A DNA stretch of 64,000 nucleotides from Streptococcus parasuis (GCF_021654455.1 NZ_AP024276.1:434001-498000), one strand, 5' to 3'; shown: positions 28,326-38,429, numbered from the stretch's first letter. Numbers and translations are program-made. Notes: generated by a model from the sequence alone, not told the origin.

Positions 28326-29095
28326 CCAGTGATGTAGCACGTATGATCCGTTTGGCACGTGACCAGGCTCGCCTGACGACCTTGGACTATGCCACACAAC
28401 TCTTTGAGGACTTTATCGAACTGCACGGCGATCGAAATTTCCGCGATGACGGAGCAGTTGTGGGTGGCATCGGCTTTCTAGCAGGTCAGCCGGTGACAGT
28501 TATTGGTATCCAAAAAGGGAAGAACCTTCAGGACAACCTCAAACGCAATTTCGGTCAGCCCCACCCAGAAGGCTACCGCAAGGCCCTTCGCCTCATGAAG
28601 CAGGCGGAGAAGTTTGGTCGTCCCGTTGTCACCTTTATCAATACAGCTGGAGCCTATCCAGGTGTTGGTGCCGAGGAGCGTGGACAGGGCGAGGCCATTG
28701 CCCGCAACCTCATGGAGATGAGCGACCTCAAGGTGCCTATTATCGCCATTATCATCGGTGAGGGAGGCTCTGGCGGAGCACTTGCCCTAGCAGTCGCAGA
28801 CCAGGTCTGGATGCTGGAAAATTCCATGTACGCCGTCCTCAGCCCTGAAGGTTTCGCCTCTATCCTCTGGAAAGACGGCGGTCGGGCCATGGAAGCGGCA
28901 GAACTCATGAAGATCACTTCTTATGAGTTGGAGAAACTCCAAGTGGTTGATCGGGTTGTTTTGGAAAATGGCAGAGCGACAAAGGAAGTCTTGGCCGACA
29001 TCAAGGAAAACTTGGTCAGTCAGTTGGCTCAACTGCAAGCCTTGCCACTTGATCAACTGCTCGAGAACCGCTATCAACGCTTTAGAAAGTACTAG
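28322..29095 (+). CDS. accA: Acetyl-CoA carboxylase carboxyltransferase subunit alpha
   Basis: Partner of AccD. The 257-residue protein has [34 protein letters not shown] and the [15 protein letters not shown] oxyanion region. It closes the fab cluster. Base composition visibly rises here: two sampled 60-base lines are 57-58% GC against 45% for two lines in accD. Confidence 0.96.
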   Translation: MTSDVARMIRLARDQARLTTLDYATQLFEDFIELHGDRNFRDDGAVVGGIGFLAGQPVTVIGIQKGKNLQDNLKRNFGQPHPEGYRKALRLMKQAEKFGRPVVTFINTAGAYPGVGAEERGQGEAIARNLMEMSDLKVPIIAIIIGEGGSGGALALAVADQVWMLENSMYAVLSPEGFASILWKDGGRAMEAAELMKITSYELEKLQVVDRVVLENGRATKEVLADIKENLVSQLAQLQALPLDQLLENRYQRFRKY

Positions 29096-29158
29096 GAAGA
29101 CCTAGTATTTTTTTGCTAGATTTGATACAATGGATAAAATCATTTCAGGAGGTTTTCC

Positions 29159-29626
29159 ATGTTAGTAAAAGCAGATCTATCAAACGCAGAAGAATTGCTA
29201 CCTATTCAGCACCGAGCATTTGCGGCTTTATATGAAACCTATCAGGACCAGTACAACCCTGCCATTGAAACTATGGACTATTTTCAATCACGATTTACAC
29301 GACCAAATTGTAGCTACTACAAGATTGTCGAGGAAGGGCACACAGTCGGTTTAGTGCGAACAACGGTCGCTGACGATGCCGAACAGGGCTGGTTAGGCTT
29401 GATTGGCATTGACCCAGACCACAGAGGAAAAGGCTGTGGGCACAAGGCTATGTTAGAATTAGAACGCCTCTATCCGACAGTTAGACGCTGGGTTCTCTGC
29501 ACGGTCTTACAGGAGACCAGATTGGTCGCTTTCTATGAAAAACTCGGCTACAAGGCCATCAAAACAGAGCCTGAACAAGAAGGTATGGATATGGTCTATA
29601 TGGAAAAATGGATTTTGAAGAAATAA
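29159..29626 (+). CDS. GNAT-family N-acetyltransferase
   Basis: A 155-residue GCN5-related acetyltransferase; the acetyl-CoA pyrophosphate loop reads IDPDHRGKGCGHKAM near residues 80-95 and the C-terminal FYEKLGYKAI segment is typical. Substrate unknown. Start ATG 29159 follows AGGAGG. It is separated from accA by 63 bases and is followed by its own terminator. Confidence 0.82.
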   Translation: MLVKADLSNAEELLPIQHRAFAALYETYQDQYNPAIETMDYFQSRFTRPNCSYYKIVEEGHTVGLVRTTVADDAEQGWLGLIGIDPDHRGKGCGHKAMLELERLYPTVRRWVLCTVLQETRLVAFYEKLGYKAIKTEPEQEGMDMVYMEKWILKK

Positions 29627-29669
29627 AAAAACGTTTCTGTTAGTCAGCTGGATAACGGAAACGTTTTTT
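29625..29669. terminator. Terminator after the GNAT gene
   Basis: AAAAAACGTTTC (29625-29636) pairs with GAAACGTTTTTT (29658-29669), overlapping the stop codon. Confidence 0.75.
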
Positions 29670-29820
29670 ATTATGTGACTTTTAGTCCGTCACGCTCCGT
29701 AAGGTGCGTGACAAATAAACCACCCGCTATGCGGGTGCGCGACGAAGGTTATACCAAAAAAACTCCAAACGCGATACAATAAAGGTGTTCAAGCCTATTG
29801 TAAAGCGAAAGGAGAAAAAT

Positions 29821-30285
29821 ATGGCGCAAAAGGCACATAGTTTATCACATACAAAGTGGTTGTGTAAATACCACTTTGTCTTCACCCCTAAGTATAGACG
29901 AAAAATTATCTATAATCAATATCGAAGTAGTCTTGGAGAGATATTTCGACGATTGTGTAGTTATAAAGGTGTTGAAATTATCGAAGGTCATCTGATGCCA
30001 GACCATGTTCACATGTTAGTCAGTATTCCTCCAAGGTTAAGTGTGTCAAGTTTTATGGGCTATTTAAAAGGCAAGAGTGCTCTTATGATGTTTGATAAAC
30101 ACGCCAATCTCAAATATAAATTTGGCAATCGTCATTTCTGGGCAGAGGGATATTATGTAAGTACGGTTGGACTTAATGAAGCCACAATTAAGAAATATAT
30201 ACAAGAACAGGAAAAACATGATATAGCACTTGATAAGTTAAGTGTAAAAGAGTATGAAGATCCCTTTAGGGATAATGGCAAGTAG
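29821..30285 (+). CDS. tnpA: IS200/IS605-family transposase TnpA
   Basis: HUH-type tyrosine transposase that cuts and joins single-stranded hairpin ends. The 154 residues contain the HUH pair H62 and H64 in MPDHVHMLVS, the SSFMGYLKGKSA region and catalytic Y126 in IKKYIQEQ. The frame is open back to 29785, but AAAGGAGAAAAAT fits ATG 29821. Complete and apparently intact. Confidence 0.93.
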   Translation: MAQKAHSLSHTKWLCKYHFVFTPKYRRKIIYNQYRSSLGEIFRRLCSYKGVEIIEGHLMPDHVHMLVSIPPRLSVSSFMGYLKGKSALMMFDKHANLKYKFGNRHFWAEGYYVSTVGLNEATIKKYIQEQEKHDIALDKLSVKEYEDPFRDNGK

Positions 30286-30425
30286 TACGAATGCCTCTTT
30301 AGGAGGCTAGTGACGAGTCAAAAGTAGTGAGGCTTGAACAAAGTGAAAGCCAGCGTCTTTAGGCGCTGGCTGGTGATGTGGGCTTATAGCCCTTGTTCAA
30401 ACCACCCGTTTGACGGGTGGTCATG
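30286..30425 (+). ncRNA. Structured 3' region of the IS200-type element
   Basis: A run of stem-loops with related loops: GCCTC-TTTAG-GAGGC (30293-30307), GCCAGCG-TCTTTAGG-CGCTGGC (30349-30370), GGGC-TTATA-GCCC (30380-30392) and the right-end hairpin (30401-30421). TTGAACAA (30334-30341) and TTGTTCAA (30393-30400) form an outer stem enclosing the middle two. A similar ATCCC-TTTA-GGGAT lies in the last tnpA codons. The arrangement suggests a folded transcript; whether it is an omega-RNA-like molecule is inference. Confidence 0.5.
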
Positions 30426-30428
30426 ATT

Positions 30429-30647
30429 TTAATTTAATTCAGATTTATCAGGTAAAAGTATGGCTAGAATGATATAGGCAGTTAAAAAAGGTAAATTAGT
30501 GATAATGGCCAAGAAGATGACAACCAATCGAACGTTTTCTAACTTCCAACCATAGTTTTCATACAGGTCAAAATAGTCATATAGTCCAGCGATAACACCA
30601 GCAATTTCTTTACGACTTTTATCTTTATACCATTTCTTTGGTTTCAT
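30429..30647 (-). CDS. PspC-domain membrane protein
   Basis: A 72-residue protein with an N-terminal basic segment, KEIAGVIAGLYDYFDL typical of PspC domains, and one membrane helix about residues 40-66 (LVVIFLAIITNLPFLTAYIILAILL in the protein, given here in two parts: LVVIFLAIITN and LPFLTAYIILAI). PspC proteins respond to envelope stress; this is a stand-alone version. AGGAGTGAGAT precedes the ATG. It is 9 bases downstream of serS on the same strand, and the IS200-type element sits just beyond its stop. Confidence 0.8.
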   Translation of the reverse strand: MKPKKWYKDKSRKEIAGVIAGLYDYFDLYENYGWKLENVRLVVIFLAIITNLPFLTAYIILAILLPDKSELN

Positions 30648-30656
30648 ATCTCACTC

Positions 30657-32080
<1,424 letters not shown>

Positions 32081-32088
32081 TCTATTTT

Positions 32089-32284
32089 TAAAATAAAACG
32101 CACACATGAGTAACTACTGGAGCGATATTTACCGCGGTTCCATCCAGTTTCACATGTGTGCACTTTTTTTAATATTTAATTTTAGTAGCAACGGTAGAAT
32201 TTCATTAATTTTACTTATCTGCTCACAGCAACCGCAGACTTTCTGAAAAGCTAGACTAATTACTTATCCGTTTGTCTTATTATA
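32089..32284 (-). promoter_or_regulatory. T-box riboswitch of serS
   Basis: Minus-strand leader with the T-box core GGATGGAACCGCGG (plus 32132-32145) inside an ACTGG/CCAGT helix. A 9-bp stem GCACACATG/CATGTGTGC (plus arms 32100-32108 and 32153-32161) followed by GTTTTATTTT is the terminator. Upstream Stem I sequence ends near GAAATTCTACC; UCU there is a candidate serine specifier. Uncharged tRNA-Ser should promote readthrough. Confidence 0.85.
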
Positions 32285-32307
32285 CTTGATTTTCTATTTT
32301 TTGGCAA
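32279..32307 (-). promoter_or_regulatory. Promoter of serS leader
   Basis: Minus strand TTGCCA (plus 32302-32307), 17-bp spacer, TATAAT (plus 32279-32284). The -35 lies within the last codons of manO. Confidence 0.7.
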
Positions 32308-32665
32308 ATAGATTGGAAATATTTCGTCCAATTGTTTGAATGAGGGTTGGTAATTTTACGACTTTCTCATTACCGATATGCTCACGAGCAACTTTGAGAA
32401 TCTTACCAGAGTCTTTGGAAGCAAACAGGAAGCGACTTTTTTCGGTGTAAATTTCAAAATGTCGACTGATTGTTTTTCCAGAAACATTTGCACCAATGCT
32501 AGTCATCTCTGTCCAAGGAATCTGGATATAACGCTCAACGTTGCTATCAGGATAGAATTCTAGAGCCTTGTCACCAAGTAAAAATTTGCCAACCTTACCA
32601 CCAAATCCCATGTAAGAAACTCCTGTGGTTTGTAGCTCAACGCTTGTATTTTGTGATTGTGCCAT
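32294..32665 (-). CDS. manO: DUF956 family protein, mannose-PTS associated
   Basis: A 123-residue cytosolic DUF956 protein that follows the mannose PTS genes in streptococci and lactococci and is called ManO there. Features include GVSYMGFGGKVGKFLLGDKALEF and the PH-like core FEIYTEKSRFLFASKDSGK. It is thought to modulate the mannose PTS or its expression; mechanism not readable here. It is set off from manN by a terminator hairpin and has its own -10 sequence. AAGGGAG precedes the ATG. Confidence 0.85.
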   Translation of the reverse strand: MAQSQNTSVELQTTGVSYMGFGGKVGKFLLGDKALEFYPDSNVERYIQIPWTEMTSIGANVSGKTISRHFEIYTEKSRFLFASKDSGKILKVAREHIGNEKVVKLPTLIQTIGRNISNLFAKK

Positions 32666-32687
32666 AGTGCTCCCTTCTTAGATATTC

Positions 32688-32720
32688 ATTATATCATAAA
32701 ACCCCGCATTTGCGGGGTCC
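32688..32720 (-). terminator. Terminator and -10 box between manN and manO
   Basis: ACCCCGC-ATTT-GCGGGGT (32701-32718), on the minus strand followed by TTTTAT; then TATAAT (plus ATTATA 32688-32693). The gap can both attenuate manLMN readthrough and start a manO transcript. Confidence 0.7.
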
Positions 32721-32724
32721 TTGA

Positions 32725-33636
32725 TTACATAATTCCGAAGAAACGAGCAAGAATACCTACGATGAAGAGACCGATAATCATTGTGATTGGTGTTACTTTT
32801 TTCTTAAGCAAGTGCATGCAGAGGAAAGTAAGGAGAAGTCCCATCAAACCTGGAATCAAGCTGTTCAACTGACCTTGCAATGTTTGTGCTTGAGTTGGGT
32901 AAAGGCTAAGTCCGCTAAGGGCGTCACCCAAGATACCTTGAAGTTCAGTACCAGTTACAGTGCCTTCTGGGAAGACGATGTAAGCACCTTCTGACAATTG
33001 TTTTGCAGGAAGGTCAACAGTGAAGTTGATAGATACCCAACGTTGAACAAGCACGGCAAGGATGAACATACCAAGGATTGAAGCACCTTTAGTGATGTCT
33101 TGAAGGATACCACCAGACATGTCTTTAGTGATTTCACTACCAGCTTTGTAACCAAACTCTTGAGTATACCAGAGGAAGGCCATACGGATAGCATTCCATC
33201 CGATAAAGAATAGAAGTGGACCTACGATGTTACCAGTCATTGCAAGTGAAGCACCAAGGGCACCAAGAATCGGACGAACAGTAAACCAGAAAACTGGGTC
33301 ACCGATACCTGCAAGAGGTCCCATCATACCGATTTTCACACCTTGGATTGCTGTGTCATCGATTTCAGCACCATTAGCACGTTCTTCTTCTAGGGCAAGT
33401 GTTACACCAAGGATTGGAGAAGCAACATATGGGTGTGTGTTGAAGAATTCCAAGTGGCGCTCAAGGGCAGCAGCTTGATCTTCTTTTTTAGTGTAGAGTT
33501 TTTTGATAGCTGGAATCATTGCATATGCCCAACCTAAGTTTTGCATACGCTCGTAGTTCCAAGAACCTTGAAGGAAGGTTGAACGCCACCAAACTTTTTT
33601 ACGATCGCTTACGGAAAGTTGAATTTTTTCTGACAT
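32725..33636 (-). CDS. manN: Mannose PTS enzyme IID
   Basis: Membrane component of the mannose/glucose permease, partner of ManM. The 303 residues begin with SVSDRKKVWWRSTFLQGSWNYERMQNLG, typical of EIID, contain GPLAGIGDPVFWFTVRPILG near residue 110-135 and end in membrane helices. In streptococci this porter also carries glucose and can be a bacteriocin receptor. 18 bases after manM, cotranscribed. Confidence 0.94.
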   Translation of the reverse strand: MSEKIQLSVSDRKKVWWRSTFLQGSWNYERMQNLGWAYAMIPAIKKLYTKKEDQAAALERHLEFFNTHPYVASPILGVTLALEEERANGAEIDDTAIQGVKIGMMGPLAGIGDPVFWFTVRPILGALGASLAMTGNIVGPLLFFIGWNAIRMAFLWYTQEFGYKAGSEITKDMSGGILQDITKGASILGMFILAVLVQRWVSINFTVDLPAKQLSEGAYIVFPEGTVTGTELQGILGDALSGLSLYPTQAQTLQGQLNSLIPGLMGLLLTFLCMHLLKKKVTPITMIIGLFIVGILARFFGIM

Positions 33637-33654
33637 GGTTAAATCTCCCTTCTC

Positions 33655-34464
33655 TTAGTAGTCTTCAAGAATATCGCCGATTGGGTCGTTAGATGAAGCA
33701 CCACCGTTACCAGAACCACCTTGTTTAGACAAGTTAAGGTAGATAAAGGCAATTGCAACACCGATAACACCAAGTGCGATAAGTGTCAATTGGCTAATTG
33801 CAGCAAATGCAAAACCAAGTGCGAAGAATGGCCAAACTTCACGAGTTGCCATCATGTTGATAACCATTGCATAACCAACGGCAACCACCATACCACCACC
33901 AACGGCCATACCACCTGATAACCATGCTGGCATTGCTTCAAGTACTGATTGAACAGCTTCTGCAGGAATTGCAAGAAGAAGAGCTGCAGGAACTGCGATA
34001 CGCAAACCTTGAAGGAGAAGAGCAAACAAGTGGTAACGTTCTACTGCAGCAAAGTTAGCACTTTTAGCAGCATTATCAGCACCGTGTACAAGACCAACTG
34101 AGATTGTACGTACAATCATAGTAAGGAAAAGACCAGCTACTGCAAGAGGGATAGCAGTTGTAGTAGCAACGGCAATACCTTCAGTTGAGAAGTCTCCACC
34201 TTTAATCATGATGATAGCAGCAGCAACTGAAGCGAGAGCGGCGTCAGGAGCAACAGCTGCACCAATGTTAGCCCAACCAAGGGCAATCATTTGTAGAGAA
34301 CCACCAAGCATAACACCTGCAGCCAAGTTACCAGTAACGAGACCGATAAGGGTACAAGCAACCAATGGTTGATGGAATTGGAATTCGTCAAGGATACCTT
34401 CAAGACCAGCGAAGAAGGCAACGATGACAACGAGAATTGCAGAAATAAATGTAATATCTGACAT
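33655..34464 (-). CDS. manM: Mannose PTS enzyme IIC
   Basis: Integral membrane channel component, 269 residues, highly hydrophobic with many Ala/Gly-rich helices; NLAAGVMLGGSLQMIALGWANIG is typical of the family. The C-terminus has a Gly/Ser-rich tail GGSGNGGASSN. Ribosome site AGGAT before ATG. Middle gene of manLMN. Confidence 0.94.
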   Translation of the reverse strand: MSDITFISAILVVIVAFFAGLEGILDEFQFHQPLVACTLIGLVTGNLAAGVMLGGSLQMIALGWANIGAAVAPDAALASVAAAIIMIKGGDFSTEGIAVATTTAIPLAVAGLFLTMIVRTISVGLVHGADNAAKSANFAAVERYHLFALLLQGLRIAVPAALLLAIPAEAVQSVLEAMPAWLSGGMAVGGGMVVAVGYAMVINMMATREVWPFFALGFAFAAISQLTLIALGVIGVAIAFIYLNLSKQGGSGNGGASSNDPIGDILEDY

Positions 34465-34495
34465 GTTGTAATCCTTTCTATACTAACAGATCGAT

Positions 34496-35488
34496 TTATT
34501 GAACGTTTGCCTTGTTGATAAGTTCAAACAAGTCTTTTTTCGAATCGTTTGGTACTTTACGAACGTCAAATTTCACTCCAAGGTCACGCAATTTTTCAAA
34601 TGTTGCAACGTCATCTTTGTCCATTGACAATACGTTGTTAACCATTGTTTTACCAGTTGAGTGAGCCATAGAACCAACGTTCAATTCTTTGATTTCAACA
34701 CCACCTTCAATTGCTTCAAGAGCTTCTTGAGGCGTTTCGAAAAGAATCAAGGCATGTGTATTACCAAAGCGAGGGTCTTTTGATACCTCAATCAATTTCT
34801 TGATTGGTACAACGTTCGCTTTTACGTTACCAGGTGCAGCCTGTTTGATGAGTTGTTTGCGCAATTCATCTTTTGCAACCGTATCAGATGCAACGATAAT
34901 ACGATCTGCTTTAGAAGCAGGAGTCCAACCAGTTGCCACTTGACCATGCAAGAGACGCGTATCGATACGAGCCAAGTTGATTTTCAACTTGCCATCACCA
35001 ATAACAGTTCCTGGAGGGATAGCACCTTGAGGTGCAGCAGGAGTGGCAGTTGCCACAGGAGTAGCTTCAGCTGGTTGAAGTTCTTCTGGAAGAACTTTGA
35101 CCCCATCCTTAGCTTCCTTAATAATGTTTGCCGCAACTTCTTCCACACCAGCAGAAGCATTAATCATACGTTCTGTGTATGCTTGGATAAGCATTGGCAA
35201 GTTTAGACCTGTGATGATGACTACCTTGCGGTCTGGATTTTCACCAGCTACGCGACTTGCTTGGTTAAATGGTGAACCACTCCAAAGGTCAGCCAAAACC
35301 AAAACTTCATCATCGGCATCGAATGCGTCAACGGCTGCATTCAGCTCAGCATATAAATCATCAGGACCTTCACTTGGCATAAAAGTAACGACTTGTACTT
35401 TTTCTTGTTCGCCAAAGATCATTGAACCTGACTGATGAATACCAGCAGCAAATTCGCCATGACTTGCAATAATGATTCCAATACTCAT
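34496..35488 (-). CDS. manL: Mannose PTS enzyme IIAB
   Basis: Cytosolic phosphotransfer component. EIIA domain with phosphohistidine H10 in IIASHGEF, an Ala/Pro/Thr-rich linker about residues 138-163, and EIIB domain with phosphohistidine H181 in [15 protein letters not shown]. 330 residues. First gene of the operon, with a consensus promoter 79 bases upstream of the start. In streptococci ManL also influences catabolite repression. Confidence 0.95.
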   Translation of the reverse strand: MSIGIIIASHGEFAAGIHQSGSMIFGEQEKVQVVTFMPSEGPDDLYAELNAAVDAFDADDEVLVLADLWSGSPFNQASRVAGENPDRKVVIITGLNLPMLIQAYTERMINASAGVEEVAANIIKEAKDGVKVLPEELQPAEATPVATATPAAPQGAIPPGTVIGDGKLKINLARIDTRLLHGQVATGWTPASKADRIIVASDTVAKDELRKQLIKQAAPGNVKANVVPIKKLIEVSKDPRFGNTHALILFETPQEALEAIEGGVEIKELNVGSMAHSTGKTMVNNVLSMDKDDVATFEKLRDLGVKFDVRKVPNDSKKDLFELINKANVQ

Positions 35489-35518
35489 TATTGATCCTCC
35501 TAAATTTTTTTAGATCCT

Positions 35519-35542
35519 ATGAAAGTCCGAAAAGGCTTTCAT
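35519..35542. other. Hairpin in manL leader
   Basis: ATGAAAG (35519-35525) and CTTTCAT (35536-35542) form an inverted repeat downstream of the promoter; could be an mRNA leader hairpin or a regulator site. Confidence 0.4.
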
Positions 35543-35560
35543 ATTCCTTGGAACTTGTCT

Positions 35561-35589
35561 ATTATAAATCGCTTACATAAGATTGTCAA
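35561..35589 (-). promoter_or_regulatory. Promoter of manLMN with cre-like spacer
   Basis: Minus strand TTGACA (plus 35584-35589), 17-bp spacer, TATAAT (plus 35561-35566). The spacer reads TGTAAGCGATTTAT on the minus strand, a partial cre (CcpA) match. Confidence 0.75.
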
Positions 35590-35717
35590 GTATATATATA
35601 AACAAGCTTAGGAAAATTTTAGGTAAATTTTCAGAAAAACTATAAAATAATACTGTTTTGCATATGTTTTGTTGGTCTAAGAACTCCTGATATCATCGCT
35701 TTTGTACAAAACAAAAA

Positions 35718-35739
35718 CTCTGAAAACAACTTTTCAGAG
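35718..35739 (-). terminator. Terminator of the Cof-type phosphatase gene
   Basis: CTCTGAAAA-CAAC-TTTTCAGAG, followed on the minus strand by TTTTTGTTTTG. Confidence 0.75.
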
Positions 35740-35750
35740 CCTATAATTTT

Positions 35751-36566
35751 TTATAAAAATAATTTTTCTAATTCTTTTGCGACACCATCTTCAAAATTGG
35801 CAAATTCAGTCAGTTGATCAGCATGAGGGCGAAGTGTGTCACTACAGTTTTTCATGCCATATGCTTTTCCAGCGAGGTCAAGCATTTCTACATCATTATG
35901 TTCATCCCCAAATGCAATCAAATCTTTTGCATCAAATTGAAATATATCCAATAAATAAGTCAAAGCTGAAGCCTTAGTAACACCTTTTGCACAGGTTTCC
36001 AATACATTGAGAGGTCCACCCCAAGTATTGATTTCTAATTCATTATTGAAATATGATCTCATTTCTTCCGCAAGTGCGTATTTATCAGTTGCTCTTGTCT
36101 GCATGAGGATTGAATGTGGGTCAGAAGTGATTAATTCAGGTTTAATAAGTGTATCAGGAGTTATTTGTTCCACTCCCATCAAGCTAGGATCAACTCGGTC
36201 CAGATGATTTTGTGTAATAAAGAATTTATTCTTATACTCACCAGCAATAAAATCGGCTTCAAATGTATCTTCAGATTTTAAAAATTCTAATAGATAGCTT
36301 TTATCGATTAAAACATTCTTTTCCCATTCCCATTTTCGATTTGGAATATGTACCAATGACCCGTTAAAATTAATCATAGGTGTATCTAACTCCAGTTGTT
36401 GATAGAATGTTTCAGCCATCCGATAGGGGCGTCCAGTAGCAATTAAAACTAGGTGTCCCTGTTTTCTTACTTTTTTAATTGTAGAGATTGTGTACTCGGA
36501 TAATTGGCTTTCTTGGTTTAAAAGCGTCCCGTCCAAATCAATTGCAATCATTTTTTTCTTCATCAT
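35751..36566 (-). CDS. Cof-type HAD-IIB sugar phosphatase
   Basis: A 271-residue HAD hydrolase: motif I AIDLDGTLLN, motif II IATGRP, C2B cap domain in the middle, ALTYLLD and the motif IV IAFGDEHNDVEML. Such enzymes dephosphorylate sugar phosphates or flavin/PLP compounds; substrate unknown. Two adjacent ATGs at 36566 and 36563 are possible. Monocistronic, divergent from the permease gene. Confidence 0.85.
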   Translation of the reverse strand: MMKKKMIAIDLDGTLLNQESQLSEYTISTIKKVRKQGHLVLIATGRPYRMAETFYQQLELDTPMINFNGSLVHIPNRKWEWEKNVLIDKSYLLEFLKSEDTFEADFIAGEYKNKFFITQNHLDRVDPSLMGVEQITPDTLIKPELITSDPHSILMQTRATDKYALAEEMRSYFNNELEINTWGGPLNVLETCAKGVTKASALTYLLDIFQFDAKDLIAFGDEHNDVEMLDLAGKAYGMKNCSDTLRPHADQLTEFANFEDGVAKELEKLFL

Positions 36567-36678
36567 TTAATGTTTATATTACTCCGTTTTATAGCTAATA
36601 AGTGACAGTATATCAAAAACAAGTAAGATAATCAAAAAATTGATAGTTCAGCTATTTAATAGTAGAAAATGAAATATA

Positions 36679-36695
36679 GTTCGTGAAAAACGAAC
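36679..36695. promoter_or_regulatory. CGAAC/GTTCG inverted pair, candidate PurR site
   Basis: GTTCG-TGAAAAA-CGAAC; PurR boxes in lactic bacteria contain CGAAC. GTTCGTGAA recurs at 36793-36801 and a related GCGTTCAT lies at 36742-36749. Confidence 0.4.
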
Positions 36696-36754
36696 GTTTT
36701 AACAAATATTTAAGAGGAATTTGTAAAAAATACTGAAAAAAGCGTTCATTCCTA

Positions 36755-36783
36755 TTGAAATATTATTTTATTTTCGATATAAT
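36755..36783 (+). promoter_or_regulatory. Promoter of NCS2-type permease
   Basis: TTGAAA (36755-36760), 17-bp spacer, TATAAT (36778-36783). Confidence 0.7.
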
Positions 36784-36821
36784 AAGTTTATTGTTCGTGA
36801 ATAAAGGAGAAAAATGAAAAA

Positions 36822-38282
36822 ATGGACAAGTTTTTTAAACTAAAAGAACATAATACGACTGTTTCGACAGAGATTATGGCAGGGCTTACGACATTCTTTG
36901 CAATGTCATATATTTTATTTGTTAACCCAAGCATTTTGAGTGTTGCGGGTATGCCAACACAAGCTGTTTTCTTGGCGACCATTATTGCCAGTGCGGTCTC
37001 TACATTAGTAATGGGACTTTTTGCAAATGTACCTTATGCTTTGGCACCAGGTATGGGGTTGAATGCCTTCTTCACCTATACAGTAGTTATTGGTTTGGAC
37101 TTCACATGGCAAGAAGCACTTGGTATGGTATTCTTGTGTGGTTTGTTTAATATCTTTATCACAGTTACAAAAGTTCGTAAAAGTATTATTAAGGCGATTC
37201 CTGTTAGCTTGCAACATGCTATTGGCGGAGGTATTGGGGTATTTGTAGCCTACCTTGGTTTCAAAAATTCTAACTTGATTACTTTCTTAACATCTGGTTC
37301 AGATATCATTACAGTCAATGGTGTTGCTCCGGCGGATGCAACAGCAGAAACTTTCTCAAATGGTGTTTTCTCTGTCTTAGCTGGCGGTGGTGTAGTTCCT
37401 TCTATCTCAACCTTCACTGATCCAAGTGTACTTCTTACTGTATTTGGTCTGATCCTTACAGCTGTTTTGGTTATTAAAAATGTACGTGGTGCTATCTTGA
37501 TTGGTATTATCGCGACAACTGTAGCAGGTATCCCAGCTGGTGTAGTTGATTTATCTTCTATTAGTTTTGCAGATAATCATATTGGTTCAGCATTTGGAGA
37601 ATTAGGGACAACCTTCCTTGCTGCCTTTGGAGGAATCGGCTCACTATTTGCTGATTCAAGCCGTTTACCATTAGTATTGATGACCATTTTTGCATTCAGT
37701 TTGTCAGATACATTCGATACTTTGGGTACGTTCATTGGTACAGGTCGTAAGACTGGTATTTTCTCAGAAGAAGATGAGAAAGCTCTCGAAAATGGTACAG
37801 GCTTTAACTCTAAGATGGACAAGGCGCTCTTTGCAGATGCTATCGGTACCTCAATTGGTGCTCTGTTTGGTACGTCAAATACAACGACATATGTTGAATC
37901 GGCTGCAGGTATCTCAGCAGGTGGGCGTACAGGTTTGACAGCTGTCACAACAGCCGTTCTCTTCCTTCTTTCTATTCTTATTTTGCCATTTGTTGGAATC
38001 GTGCCAGCGGCAGCGACATCTCCAGCCTTGATTATTGTCGGTGTCATGATGGTTTCATCTTTCCTTGATGTTGATTGGAGCCAGTTTGAAGACGCTCTTC
38101 CAGCCTTCTTTGCAGCCTTCTTCATGGCGCTTTGCTTCTCTATCTCATACGGTATTGCAGCAGCCTTTATCTTCTATTGCTTGGTAAAAGTTTCGACAGG
38201 TAAGGCTAAAGAAATTCACCCAATTCTTTGGGGTGCTACAGCACTGTTTATTTTAAACTTTATCATTTTGGCCATTATCTAA
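36822..38282 (+). CDS. Purine permease, AzgA-type NCS2 family
   Basis: Membrane transporter for purine bases, probably hypoxanthine/guanine. 486 residues, about 12-13 membrane segments; conserved TTFFAMSYILFVNPSIL near 23-40, APGMGLNAFF near 74, the DTLGTFIGTGRKTG segment and GTSNTTTYVESAAGISAGGRTG near 350. Start 36822 matches the family N-terminus, but AAAGGAG at 36804-36810 is better spaced for an out-of-frame ATG at 36814, which opens a nine-codon ORF overlapping the true start. CGAAC-type boxes upstream suggest PurR control. Confidence 0.88.
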   Translation: MDKFFKLKEHNTTVSTEIMAGLTTFFAMSYILFVNPSILSVAGMPTQAVFLATIIASAVSTLVMGLFANVPYALAPGMGLNAFFTYTVVIGLDFTWQEALGMVFLCGLFNIFITVTKVRKSIIKAIPVSLQHAIGGGIGVFVAYLGFKNSNLITFLTSGSDIITVNGVAPADATAETFSNGVFSVLAGGGVVPSISTFTDPSVLLTVFGLILTAVLVIKNVRGAILIGIIATTVAGIPAGVVDLSSISFADNHIGSAFGELGTTFLAAFGGIGSLFADSSRLPLVLMTIFAFSLSDTFDTLGTFIGTGRKTGIFSEEDEKALENGTGFNSKMDKALFADAIGTSIGALFGTSNTTTYVESAAGISAGGRTGLTAVTTAVLFLLSILILPFVGIVPAAATSPALIIVGVMMVSSFLDVDWSQFEDALPAFFAAFFMALCFSISYGIAAAFIFYCLVKVSTGKAKEIHPILWGATALFILNFIILAII

Positions 38283-38300
38283 CATGGTTTATATACCTCG

Positions 38301-38329
38301 ACCTGGTTTCTAAGAAGCCAGGTTTTTTT
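38301..38329 (+). terminator. Terminator after the permease gene
   Basis: ACCTGG (38301-38306) and CCAGGT (38318-38323), then a T run. Confidence 0.8.
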
Positions 38330-38429
38330 GTCAAATATATAGAATGTAGGAAGCGGGTTACGACTAATTTGAGACAAATTCAAGAAATGTAAAATGGTTT
38401 GTATTAGCTATATGAGGTAATTTGTAAAT

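Larger units (their letters stand above)
29715..30425 (+). mobile_element. IS200-type insertion sequence, tnpA only
   Basis: A single Y1 transposase is flanked by subterminal hairpins sharing CCACCCG arms: left CACCCGC-TAT-GCGGGTG (29721-29737), right ACCACCCG-TTTGA-CGGGTGGT (30401-30421). Another hairpin, GTCACGC/GCGTGAC (29689-29712), lies just outside or at the left edge. No terminal inverted repeats or target duplication, as expected for single-strand transposition. Exact tips are not determined. No tnpB is present. Confidence 0.75.

Noticed and set aside
29689..29712. tRNA-like or riboswitch structure left of the IS200-type element
   Set aside because: Only one simple hairpin, better explained as the element's end or the tail of the preceding terminator region.
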